This document shows positions 32,648 to 40,562 of a stretch of 64,000 bases of DNA, one piece after another. This stretch comes from Olavius algarvensis Delta 4 endosymbiont (GTDB lineage: Bacteria > Desulfobacterota > Desulfobacteria > Desulfobacterales > CAJINA01), in assembly GCA_905176665.1 (NCBI GenBank), contig CAJINA010000165.1, forward strand, positions 62,001 to 126,000. Reading direction: 5' to 3'. The translations under genes and the position numbers were made by a program. The notes below the pieces were generated by a model. The model saw nothing but the letters and a program-made list of their open reading frames with translations. It ran no database searches and was not told the origin of the DNA. Numbering within the stretch: position 1 is the first letter of the stretch; each line of letters begins with the position of its first letter.

Positions 32648-34587
32648 CAGCCGGCCCCTTTTGCGGGCGGACCGGGTCGGCCGGTTTGTTCGTCCCATCC
32701 GAGCTGTCGCCAGTAACCCCGCATCATGGTTTCGATGTCGATGGTCCGGCCGGCATTGGCCCCGGCCTCCATTGGCGGCCGTCCCAGGGTCCGGGCATTC
32801 ATAACATTGGCCGACGGGGTGATCCCGTGCTTGATGTTGAAGGCCTGTTTCAAGGTCTGGATGCGTTTGCCGGTCGCCATATACGCTTCCGGTGTGTAGG
32901 TCCAACCGGTAGCCGCATTGAGCCACTCGAAAACAGGCAACCGATGCACCCCGAGAAAAGCACCGAAAAGACAACCGCCGGCGCCGTTCAGCACATTCAT
33001 GAAACAGCTGCAGGCGGCAGCGGCCCGGGCCTTGTCCTCGTCGAATTCATACTTGCTGTCTTTGAAGTAAAGGAAGTTGACATCCGGAAGGTCCGGCACG
33101 CGCTTCCAGAGCTGAAACATCTCATAGTAGAGTTGCGAACCGATGGTGTGCCGCCCGGGGGTCGGCTCCACACAATTATGCAGGGCAAATCCGGGGTCGA
33201 AGCGCCCGTCGTGCATGCCGATTTCCTGGCCGCCGGCGTGCATGGCATAATCAAACGAATTCCGCCCCAGGCGACGAGCGGCCTGGCGGGTACCGTCTGC
33301 CAGCATGTCACCGATTCCCTCGCGTCGAATCATTTTCTCCAGCAAGGCGATCAGGCCGGCGCTGTTGCCCCAGGTCAAGTCGATGCCCCCGGTGTCCTTG
33401 GCCGACAGCAAGCCATTCTCCCAGCACTCCATGGCAAAGGCCATGGTACCACCTGCTGAGATCGTGTCCATGCCGGCGCGGTTGAGCATCTCGTTCATGA
33501 TGAAGATGCTGTCGGCATTATTGTTCATGACCAGACCGCCCAGGGAAAGAACCGTCTCGTACTCGGACCGGTGGGTTTCCACCTTCCCGTCTTTGCGGCA
33601 AATGCCGCCGCATCCGAGGGGGCAGGAGTAGCAATGATATTTGACGATGGTATGACCGGCGAAAGCATCCGGGCTGATGGCCGCCGATTTCTCCGGGCCG
33701 AAATCTTCGTTGGACCCCTTCCAGTTTTTTATCGGGGCATCGCCCATCTCGATGAACATCTGGTTCATGCTCACGGTGCCCCACTTGCGCAGCATGATTT
33801 TATAGAGCATCCCGTCTGTGGAAACCTGGGTTGGCAAGACCCGCATGAGGGCTCCCAGGTGGGGGGTCATTTCACCGGACACAAAGGGCGGTTGGAAGGA
33901 CGCGGCTTCGTTGCACTGTAAAGTCAGAGCCCGGACTGTGGATCGATCGTACACGGGGATACGGGCACTGCCGCCCAAAACCAGGGCTTTGAGCCGCTTG
34001 GACCCCATGACGGCACCCAGACCGGAGCGGGCGGCAATCCGGCCGCCGTCATTGACGATCCCCGCTATCAGGGAAAGTTTCTCCCCGGCCGGACCGATGC
34101 AGGCTACCCGCGGATGTTTGCATTGCGCGGTTTGTTTGAGGAATACTTCGGTATCAACCGTATCCCGACCCCATACCTCGCCGGCATCCCGCAATTCCGC
34201 CCGCCCTTTTTCGATGCACAGGTATACCGGTCGGGGGCTGGTGCCCGTAAAAAATATACCATCAAACCCGCAGCGTTTGATGGCCGGTGCAAAGTTGCCC
34301 CCACAGTTGGCATCTCCCCAGGTACCCGTGAGGGGCGACTTGCCCACCACCATCCAGCGGCCGGTAAAAAGACTGCCGGTGCCGGTGAGAATACCGGATA
34401 GAAACCCGAGTATGTTATCCGGTCCCAGCGGATCGGCATTAGCCGGTATGCGGTCATACAGAAAATGCGCACCCAGGCCTGTCCCGCACAGGTATTGCCG
34501 ATAGACCCTTTCGGGCACTTTTTCCGCAGTCATCTTGCCGGCTCTCAAATTGACCCAGAGTACCTGTCCCATGTATCCGAACCCCAT
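32647..34587 (-). CDS. Tungsten-containing aldehyde:ferredoxin oxidoreductase family protein
   Basis: A 646-residue AOR-family enzyme that in the characterised members oxidises aldehydes to carboxylic acids with ferredoxin, using a bis-tungstopterin cofactor and one [4Fe-4S] cluster. Start VLWVNLRAGKMTAEKVPERVYRQYL and GLGAHFLYDRIP are typical of domain 1; GDANCGGNFAPAIKRCGFDGI belongs to the pterin site; the cluster cysteines appear in YHCYSCPLGCGGIC and in CSCFMNVLNGAGGC toward the C-terminus. ATG 34587 has GGAGGGG upstream; ATG 34572 (MGQVLWVNL) is possible. Coupled to the polyferredoxin gene. Substrate not decided by sequence; the family also includes benzoyl-CoA reductase BamB-like and formaldehyde enzymes. 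Confidence 0.93.
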   Translation of the reverse strand: MGFGYMGQVLWVNLRAGKMTAEKVPERVYRQYLCGTGLGAHFLYDRIPANADPLGPDNILGFLSGILTGTGSLFTGRWMVVGKSPLTGTWGDANCGGNFAPAIKRCGFDGIFFTGTSPRPVYLCIEKGRAELRDAGEVWGRDTVDTEVFLKQTAQCKHPRVACIGPAGEKLSLIAGIVNDGGRIAARSGLGAVMGSKRLKALVLGGSARIPVYDRSTVRALTLQCNEAASFQPPFVSGEMTPHLGALMRVLPTQVSTDGMLYKIMLRKWGTVSMNQMFIEMGDAPIKNWKGSNEDFGPEKSAAISPDAFAGHTIVKYHCYSCPLGCGGICRKDGKVETHRSEYETVLSLGGLVMNNNADSIFIMNEMLNRAGMDTISAGGTMAFAMECWENGLLSAKDTGGIDLTWGNSAGLIALLEKMIRREGIGDMLADGTRQAARRLGRNSFDYAMHAGGQEIGMHDGRFDPGFALHNCVEPTPGRHTIGSQLYYEMFQLWKRVPDLPDVNFLYFKDSKYEFDEDKARAAAACSCFMNVLNGAGGCLFGAFLGVHRLPVFEWLNAATGWTYTPEAYMATGKRIQTLKQAFNIKHGITPSANVMNARTLGRPPMEAGANAGRTIDIETMMRGYWRQLGWDEQTGRPGPPAKGAG

Positions 34588-34692
34588 CTCCCCTCCAGGA
34601 TCCAAACAGGTATATGTACCCACAAATTGTGAGCATACGCTCACAAACATATCTATACTGCACCGCCTCTGTCAACGGCAAAGAACCTGGAC

Positions 34693-35193
34693 TCAACGCT
34701 TTGCGGTCGGCAGGGCCAGGTTGGCTCCATTTAACACGATATGGGTGGTTTTTCCGGAGACAACCCTTGCCGGGATTTGCCAAGCGACCTTGTAACCGTG
34801 AATCATGCCTGGAAAGGTTACGATAACATAATAGCCGCCGGGTGCCACGGCTGGAAATTTGAACGTACCCTCATCCGTTGACAGGGTACTGGCATAGAGA
34901 AAGTTTTTTTCCGTCAGCCGGTTCTGAACCCGGATGTAAAAACCCGAATGCAGGGTGCTGATGACATCAAAATATGCGGGCTGGGTATGTTTCAGCGAGG
35001 TATCTATCTCCGGCATGTCGACCTTGTCGGTGACCAGCAGGAGTCTGATCCAATTTCCCGGTACCAAGCGCCCTTCTATATCAAGGGTTATTGTACCTGT
35101 CACCGTTCCGTCCTCGGCGTTCAGGGCCGGCCCGGCCCACAACACGCTCACCAGCGCTAGAACTACCGCAATGAGGTTGAAAATGGCGCGCAT
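34693..35193 (-). CDS. Exported protein with carboxypeptidase-regulatory-like fold
   Basis: A 166-residue secreted protein. A Sec signal peptide is visible (MRAIFNLIAVVLALVSVLWAGPALNAED, cleavage after LNA). The mature part GTVTGTITLDIEGRLVPGNWIRLLL and FKFPAVAPGGYYVIVTFPG is the beta-sandwich pattern of CarboxypepD_reg/DUF4198-like domains. ATG 35193 has GGAGGGAT directly upstream. It is 105 bp upstream of the AOR start on the same strand and could share its transcript. Function unknown; binding to an envelope or redox partner is a guess. Confidence 0.7.
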   Translation of the reverse strand: MRAIFNLIAVVLALVSVLWAGPALNAEDGTVTGTITLDIEGRLVPGNWIRLLLVTDKVDMPEIDTSLKHTQPAYFDVISTLHSGFYIRVQNRLTEKNFLYASTLSTDEGTFKFPAVAPGGYYVIVTFPGMIHGYKVAWQIPARVVSGKTTHIVLNGANLALPTAKR

Positions 35194-35345
35194 ATCCCTC
35201 CTTTGCTTGTCCGGATAGGCATGCGGGGTAGAAATAGATCCGTCGAAACTGGTGCTACTCCCTTAGTTGAGTAAGGCAACTGTAAAATAGGCCGGGAGGG
35301 GATGTCAAAAGGCTTTTAAAAAAGCGTGTCTAAATACAGCCTGGT

Positions 35346-35683
35346 GGTCATCCACGAATGGTGAATTTTGGTTCAGCGCACTCGAACCTATCTCAAAAAA
35401 CGGATTTTGGTTCAAAATCAAGGCGGCCGTGAGGTTCAGCCCGCAGGAATACTCGAGTATTTTGAGGACTTGAACCGAGCGTCCAACGCCGAATTTGGGA
35501 CAAATGACTTTTTAAGATAGGTTCTTGTCCGGCAACGCCTATAGGCGCAAACGGACGGCCCGGCGATTTTGAGGCCGCAGGTGCCAGCGAAGCCAATGCC
35601 CGTGGTGCATACTCACCTATTTCGAGGATCTCAAAAGTGCGAAAACGCCGCACTGGCCCAAAGATGCCGTTCGTGGATGATCC
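35346..35683. repeat. Dispersed long inverted repeat, copy E (outer, interrupted)
   Basis: GGTCATCCACGAATGG at the left and the complement of CCGTTCGTGGATGATCC at the right are inverted repeats. The part right of copy D contains GCCGCAGGTGCCAGCGAAG ... TATTTCGAGGATCTC, the same core block as copy A. Copy D sits within its left arm. The right end abuts the TAG stop of the helicase gene (35684-35686). Confidence 0.75.
35384..35524. repeat. Dispersed long inverted repeat, copy D (nested)
   Basis: The ends GAACCTATCTCAAAAAACGG and AAATGACTTTTTAAGATAGGTTC are inverted repeats with few mismatches; the core is CCGCAGGAATACTCGAGTATTTTGAGG. It lies inside copy E, splitting its left arm, which looks like a real insertion event. 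Confidence 0.8.
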
Positions 35684-37540
35684 CTAATCGATGTGTTCAG
35701 CGATCTCATCAATGAACCGACTGCGCTGGTTAAACTGGCCCTTGCGCAGTTCCGTGCAACTCAGGTAGAGGTACTTTTCCGCCCGGGTGATGGAGACGTG
35801 CATCAACCGGCGCTCCTCCTCAAGACCTGCTTCCGTGTCCAGTGATCGCCAGTGGGGGAAAAGCTGTTCCTCACAGGCGACCACGAAAACAACCCCGAAC
35901 TCCAAGCCCTTGGCCCCGTGGACTGTGGAAAGATTCACGCCGTAGGGCTGCCCATCGTCCTCATCGGACCGGTCCTCCCGGATCAGGGCCGCTTCCTCCA
36001 GGTAATCGTAAAGCGTCTCTTTTTGGGATGCGGCATAGATCAACTGGTCGAGGTTTTCTTCGCGAGCGGTCAGGTCCATGGGGTTGCCCCGGGCGTAGTT
36101 CAGCAGGTAATCCATGTACCCCACCCGGTCAATAACGGCGGCAATGGCCTCGGCCGGTGCCATAGCGCGTATATCATCGAGCAGGTGCAGGACCCCCTTG
36201 AGAGCCCCGTAAATCTTGGGGGTCAGAATTTTTTCCTTGAGGGCCTGACGGGCGGCACCCTGAAGTCCCCGCGTGCCGGTCTTCATGCGGGCGATTTTCT
36301 TGATGGTGCCCGGTCCGATGCCCCGTTTGGGTATATTGACAATGCGTTCGAAACTGACATCGTCCTGGGGGAAGGCCGCGGCCGACAGGTAGCAGTTGAT
36401 ATCCATGATCTCTTTGCGATCGAAGAAACCCTTGCCGCCCAGCATTTGGTAAGGCACCCGCAGGGACCGAAACATTTGCTCAAAGGCCAGCGAACAAAAC
36501 TTGGTCCGGTAGAGGACCGCCATCTGTTCGTAGGGGATCCCCATGGATTTCAAAGTGTTGATTTTACGGGCCACCCACCGGGCCTCCTGCCGCTCGTCGA
36601 AAAATTCATGCAGTTCGACAACCCCGCCCTTTTTCGCGGAAAAACACTGCTTCTCCATGCGGTTGTCATTGTAATGAATCAATTCATTGGCTACTTGCAC
36701 GACCTCGTCCGCCGATCTGAAATTCTGTTCCAGCCTGAATATTCGGGCCCCGGGGAACTTATCCTGAAAGGTTAGAAAATGGTCCACATTGCTGCCCCGG
36801 AAGGAATAGATGGCCTGCCAGTCATCCCCGACACAAAAAAGGCGCCCGTCTTTCACCAGCTGCCGGGTGAGCTCCTCCTGCAGGTTATTGGTATCCTGGT
36901 ATTCATCGACCAGAAGGTAGCTGAACAGGCCGCGGTAGTGGTCCCGGACCGCATCGTGGTGTTTCAGGATATCGCGGGCCAGCAGCAATATGTCATCGAA
37001 ATCAACGGCATTCTTGGCTTTCAAAGCCCGCACATACAGGTCATAGGCGTCCGTCAGACTGATATTGGCAACCTTGGGGCAGCGATCGAAATAGGCACCG
37101 GGGTCGCCCGAATTTTTGGCCCGGGATATCTCGGCCAGAACGGTTGGGGTATATTTTTTGTCCAGATTCAGCCGGCCGACCAACAGATCCTGCAATGTCT
37201 TTTTTTGCTGGTATTCGGCGAATACCTGCAGGGGTGGCTGGAAACCCAACAATTCACAATGGGCCTTCAAGATGATAAAGCAGGCGGAATGATAGGTCCG
37301 AACCCAGGGGAACTTGACCAGCGGCAGCCCGGTCTGACGCATCAGCCGGAATTTCATCTCGTCGGCGGCTTTGTTTGTGAAGGTAATTGCCAGGATCCTC
37401 TCCGGATCGTACCCCTGTTCAATGAGGTGTGCAAATTTGGCCGTCAGCGTCCGGGTCTTACCACTGCCGGCGCCGGCGACCACCAGAGCCGGTGATCCGT
37501 GGTGCTCAACCGCTGTGCGCTGCTGCTTTGATAACTGCAT
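35684..37540 (-). CDS. UvrD/PcrA/Rep-family ATP-dependent DNA helicase
   Basis: A 618-residue superfamily 1A 3'-5' helicase. Motif I is AGAGSGKTRTL, Ia LAITFTNKAADEMK, II VDEYQDTN, III VGDDWQAIYSFRGSN, IV NFRSADEV, V LSTVHGAKGLEFGVVFVV and VI MHVSITRAEKYLYLS. It lacks about 100 residues of C-terminal tail compared with UvrD of E. coli (720), more like Rep or a short PcrA. Role is in repair or replication restart. ATG 37540 has AGGACG upstream. It stands alone, divergent from sat, and its stop codon touches repeat copy E. Confidence 0.93.
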   Translation of the reverse strand: MQLSKQQRTAVEHHGSPALVVAGAGSGKTRTLTAKFAHLIEQGYDPERILAITFTNKAADEMKFRLMRQTGLPLVKFPWVRTYHSACFIILKAHCELLGFQPPLQVFAEYQQKKTLQDLLVGRLNLDKKYTPTVLAEISRAKNSGDPGAYFDRCPKVANISLTDAYDLYVRALKAKNAVDFDDILLLARDILKHHDAVRDHYRGLFSYLLVDEYQDTNNLQEELTRQLVKDGRLFCVGDDWQAIYSFRGSNVDHFLTFQDKFPGARIFRLEQNFRSADEVVQVANELIHYNDNRMEKQCFSAKKGGVVELHEFFDERQEARWVARKINTLKSMGIPYEQMAVLYRTKFCSLAFEQMFRSLRVPYQMLGGKGFFDRKEIMDINCYLSAAAFPQDDVSFERIVNIPKRGIGPGTIKKIARMKTGTRGLQGAARQALKEKILTPKIYGALKGVLHLLDDIRAMAPAEAIAAVIDRVGYMDYLLNYARGNPMDLTAREENLDQLIYAASQKETLYDYLEEAALIREDRSDEDDGQPYGVNLSTVHGAKGLEFGVVFVVACEEQLFPHWRSLDTEAGLEEERRLMHVSITRAEKYLYLSCTELRKGQFNQRSRFIDEIAEHID

Positions 37541-37607
37541 GTATCTATACGTCCTGTCGTAAGTTTGCTTTAAATGCGTAGTGGCTGTGTGTGGCCGGCC
37601 GCGTTCA

Positions 37608-37717
37608 ATTCAGGGCCCCTGCAGTTCAAGTGCAACCGGGTTTGAAATCAGGGACAGTATTGTAAAATAACGTCCCTGTCAAAGCAATTTAGAGCCCTGC
37701 TTAGCCGGGCCCTGAAT
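37608..37717. repeat. Nested inverted repeat upstream of sat
   Basis: An 11-bp perfect outer arm pair encloses a 7-bp inner arm pair; between them are AT-rich bases. It may be an operator, an RNA structure or another repeat element; its core lacks the CCGGAGG/TCGAGG signature of copies A-E. Confidence 0.55.
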
Positions 37718-37754
37718 GCTGTGCAGTTGGGACCGGTGGGAGCCCTGATTGCTC

Positions 37755-37783
37755 TTGACATTTTTACCTATCCCTATTAATGG
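37755..37783 (+). promoter_or_regulatory. sat promoter, sigma70-like
   Basis: TTGACA (37755-37760) and TAATGG (37778-37783) with 17 bp between them, about 79 bp before the sat ATG. The perfect -35 and spacing suit a highly expressed gene. Confidence 0.7.
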
Positions 37784-37861
37784 TATCGTTTTGTATCCGA
37801 AACAAATCTGATCGTAGCCAAAGCGATCGCGAATAAACTATAATGAAAGGAGACGTAGCAA

Positions 37862-39133
37862 ATGGCAAAACTCGTAGAACCCCATGGCGGGAAAGGTTTG
37901 ACCATCTGCCTGCTCGAAGGTGCGGAACTCGAGGCAGAAAAGACCAAGGCAGCTGGCCTTAAAAAAGTAGAAATCTCCCCTCGCGTCAAAGGCGACCTGA
38001 TCATGATCGGCAATGGCGGTTTCAGCCCCCTGACCGGTTTCATGACCAAGGCCGACTGGAAAGGCGTTTGTGAAGACTTTCTGACCGCGGACGGCACCTT
38101 CTGGCCCGTACCGGTTACCCTGGATGTTTCCCAGGAAGACGCCGATGCGATCAACGCCGGTGACGAAATCGCCCTGTACGATGCTGAAGGCGATGAAATC
38201 ATGGCCACCATGCAAGTTTCTGAAAAATTCGAAAAGACCGACGCCGACAAGACCTGGGAAAGTGAAAAGGTTTACATGGGCGAAGGTACGCCGACTGTTG
38301 AAGAATTCTGGAAGATCGCCAAAGAAGACCACCCGGGCGTTGAGATGGTCATGAACGAAAAGCCAATGAATCTCGCCGGCCCCGTTAAGGTCCTCAGCGA
38401 AGGCGAATATCCCACCAAGTACGCCGGGATCTACCATCGCCCTGCCGAAGCCCGCAAGATTTTTGAAGACCGGGGCTGGAGCGATGTGGCTGCCCTGCAG
38501 CTGAGAAACCCCATGCACCGCAGCCATGAGTACCTGTGCAAGATCGCCATCGAAGTCTGTGACGGCGCCTACATCCACTCCCTGGTTGGAAACCTCAAAC
38601 CGGGCGACATTCCCGCGGAAGTTCGCGTGAAATGCATCGACGCCCTCGTGAAACACAATTTCGTGGAAGACAACGTCGTTCAGGGCGGTTACCCGCTGGA
38701 CATGCGCTATGCCGGTCCTCGTGAAGGCCTCCTGCACGCCGTGTTCCGCCAGAACTACGGCTGCTCCCGGATGATCATTGGCCGCGACCACGCTGGCGTG
38801 GGAGACTTCTACGGCATGTTTGAAGCCCAGACCATCTTCGACAAAATCCCGACTCCAGCTGAGCCCGGCAAAGCCCTCGTGTGCCAGCCGCTGAAAATCG
38901 ACTGGACCTTCTACTGCTACAAGTGCGACGGCATGGCCTCTCTGAGGACCTGCCCGCATGGTAAGGAAGACCGCGTCCTGCTGTCCGGCACCATGCTGCG
39001 CAAGATGCTTTCCGAAGGCGCGGAGCTTCCGGATCACTTTGGGCGTGACGAAGTTGTCGTTATCCTGCGCGACTACTACGAGAACCTCGAAGAGAAGGTC
39101 GAGATCAAGACCCACACCGCTGCCACCGGTTAA
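37862..39133 (+). CDS. sat: Sulfate adenylyltransferase (dissimilatory ATP sulfurylase)
   Basis: A 423-residue homo-oligomeric ATP sulfurylase, activating sulfate to APS, first step of dissimilatory sulfate reduction in the cytoplasm. Active-site motifs are [13 protein letters not shown] (QxRNPxHxxHE) and [12 protein letters not shown]; a cysteine group [16 protein letters not shown] near 360 suits the zinc site of prokaryotic Sat. AAAGGAG lies 8 bp before the ATG. Its own promoter and terminator make it monocistronic. It converges on qmoC, so sat and the aprBA-qmoABC genes are tail to tail. Codon use is strongly biased, as in highly expressed genes. Confidence 0.97.
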   Translation: MAKLVEPHGGKGLTICLLEGAELEAEKTKAAGLKKVEISPRVKGDLIMIGNGGFSPLTGFMTKADWKGVCEDFLTADGTFWPVPVTLDVSQEDADAINAGDEIALYDAEGDEIMATMQVSEKFEKTDADKTWESEKVYMGEGTPTVEEFWKIAKEDHPGVEMVMNEKPMNLAGPVKVLSEGEYPTKYAGIYHRPAEARKIFEDRGWSDVAALQLRNPMHRSHEYLCKIAIEVCDGAYIHSLVGNLKPGDIPAEVRVKCIDALVKHNFVEDNVVQGGYPLDMRYAGPREGLLHAVFRQNYGCSRMIIGRDHAGVGDFYGMFEAQTIFDKIPTPAEPGKALVCQPLKIDWTFYCYKCDGMASLRTCPHGKEDRVLLSGTMLRKMLSEGAELPDHFGRDEVVVILRDYYENLEEKVEIKTHTAATG

Positions 39134-39170
39134 TTAAAAGCCGCTTAACAGCGAACGTTCGAAACTGCAA

Positions 39171-39204
39171 GGGGAGATGCCGCAAGGCATCTCCCTTTTT
39201 TTTC
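39171..39204 (+). terminator. sat terminator
   Basis: GGGAGATGCC and GGCATCTCCC form a perfect 10-bp stem with a GCAA tetraloop, followed by TTTTTTTTT. Confidence 0.92.
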
Positions 39205-39267
39205 AACATCGGCGTCTTACTCGAAATCGACCCCGCTAGCGATACCGATTTGGATATCTGGAAGTAG

Positions 39268-39306
39268 CCAACGCCAAGATTAGCCAAAAGACACTTTTGA
39301 GACGAC
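39268..39306. repeat. Remnant of the dispersed inverted repeat (copy F)
   Basis: CCAACGCCAAGATTAGCCAAAAGAC followed by ACTTTTGAGACG resembles the right end of copy A (CCAACACCG...GAGCCAAAAGACTTTTTTGAG). Only this end is recognisable. It lies between the terminators of sat and qmoC. Confidence 0.45.
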
Positions 39307-39313
39307 TACCCAT

Positions 39314-39346
39314 AAAAAAGGGGAGGCTGTCACCAGCCTCCCCTTT
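39314..39346 (-). terminator. qmoC terminator
   Basis: On the minus strand AAAGGGGAGGCT and AGCCTCCCCTTT form a 12-bp stem with a 6-nt loop followed by TTTTTT. It lies 26 bp downstream of the qmoC stop. Confidence 0.9.
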
Positions 39347-39371
39347 CGGATTTTACGCTATGGTCGGAAAC

Positions 39372-40502
39372 TTATTTCCGTTCAGCCCATTCCATGTAGG
39401 TCATGGCCGTGGTGCGGTATACCAAATGCGCCAGTTTTGAAAACGGCGTATAGGCAAACAGGCACCAGATAAATACCAGGTGGAAAAAGTAGATGAAATA
39501 AGTCGCACCGGCCAAACCAGCCAAACGCGCCATCTGGGTTCCCATACCGGTAACACCCAGTCCAAACACCAGCACCAGCAGCTGCCAGTCCCAATAACTG
39601 GTAACCTGGTCTTCTTTGCTCATCCGGTTCTTGATGAGCAGCAAAGAACCGATGACCAGGGCCACACCGCTGACATTACCCAGCCATTTCACCGGGTTTA
39701 TCTGGCGGTAGGGGCCTTCGATGTGCAGGATCCACTCGGCGATGAAAAAGCAGTTCGTTACGATAAACAGCCCGATAAAACTGTATAGCACCATCATATG
39801 GGCTGTGGAGCGGTCCTTGTTGTCGCCGCACTCATTGAACTTGCTGTGTTTCAAGACGGTGGTCACAACGGTAATCAGCGCCTTCACCATACCCGCCGGA
39901 TCGATCTTTTCCTTGGTCGTTTTGCCTTCAGCCAGCGCATTGGCATGGATATCGGCTAAAAAGCGTTTCAGCCCCAGCGCGAATACACCCGCAGCGCCGA
40001 AGAAGGTGGGAATCATGATGATGTCCACCAGGTAGTTGTGGATGAAATGACTCTGCCAGATCACATCGCCTTGGTCACCAAAAATGACTTTGGTCAAGAT
40101 CGCCGCGATAATGAAAATCACGGTGGGAATCCCCAGCAGGATGGGCAGTTTCGAAGGCTGGGGCACCATTTTGGCGATAGCCCGGGGGGTGGCGTAGTCG
40201 GCCACCGCATAGGCCCGTACCGCCGAAAGCACATCACCCGGTTTGGCGCCGCGCGGGCATAGGGAGGTGCAGTCTCCGCAGTTGTGGCACAGCCAGATGT
40301 CGGCATTGCCGACCAGTTTGTCTTTCAGTCCCCAGCCGGCTGCAATCATCTCTTTTCGGGGGAACGGTTTGTTATCCGGGGCTATCGGGCAGGCCACCGA
40401 GCAGGTCGCACACTGAAAACACTTTTTCAGGTCCTGACCTCCGAGTCCGGCAACTTCTTCGATAAACCCTACATCAGGTTCTACAAGATATTTTTCCGCC
40501 AT
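39372..40502 (-). CDS. qmoC: QmoC, membrane subunit of quinone-interacting oxidoreductase
   Basis: A 376-residue fusion of an HdrC-like N-terminal part with two [4Fe-4S] motifs (CFQCATCSVACP, CHNCGDCTSLCP) and an HdrE/NarI-like membrane part with about six helices from residue 120 onward, including histidines that could bind heme b (HFIHNYL, HMMVLYSF, FFHLVF). It links menaquinol to the cytoplasmic QmoAB flavoproteins and through them to AprBA. AGGAGG precedes the ATG. The 60-bp gap to qmoB is short, so qmoABC is one operon. Complete length for the family. Confidence 0.96.
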   Translation of the reverse strand: MAEKYLVEPDVGFIEEVAGLGGQDLKKCFQCATCSVACPIAPDNKPFPRKEMIAAGWGLKDKLVGNADIWLCHNCGDCTSLCPRGAKPGDVLSAVRAYAVADYATPRAIAKMVPQPSKLPILLGIPTVIFIIAAILTKVIFGDQGDVIWQSHFIHNYLVDIIMIPTFFGAAGVFALGLKRFLADIHANALAEGKTTKEKIDPAGMVKALITVVTTVLKHSKFNECGDNKDRSTAHMMVLYSFIGLFIVTNCFFIAEWILHIEGPYRQINPVKWLGNVSGVALVIGSLLLIKNRMSKEDQVTSYWDWQLLVLVFGLGVTGMGTQMARLAGLAGATYFIYFFHLVFIWCLFAYTPFSKLAHLVYRTTAMTYMEWAERK

Positions 40503-40562
40503 ATCAATCCTCCTGAATCGGCAGTTGAAATAAAGGTTTGGTACTAAGTTACCATTCCCGGA

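Larger units (their letters stand above)
35194..35683. other. Intergenic region filled by two nested repeat elements
   Basis: 490 bp without a gene. The first 150 bp hold the upstream region of the exported-protein gene. The rest is copy D of the inverted-repeat family inserted inside copy E. The short frames here have no coding character. Confidence 0.6.
37541..37861. other. Divergent region between helicase and sat, with strong inverted repeats
   Basis: 321 bp without a gene. ATTCAGGGCCC (37608-37618) and GGGCCCTGAAT (37707-37717) are perfect inverted repeats; within them CAGGGAC (37647-37653) and GTCCCTG (37673-37679) form an inner hairpin. The sat promoter lies to the right of this structure. 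Confidence 0.55.

Noticed and set aside
32648-32974. N-terminal extension of the polyferredoxin frame
   Set aside because: It is an out-of-frame reading of the AOR gene; the ferredoxin begins at the ATG overlapping the AOR stop.
37838-39115. 425-codon frame antisense to sat, and similar long antisense frames over qmoB, aprA and hutU
   Set aside because: They mirror strongly biased, GC-rich coding genes. The sense frames are unmistakable enzymes.
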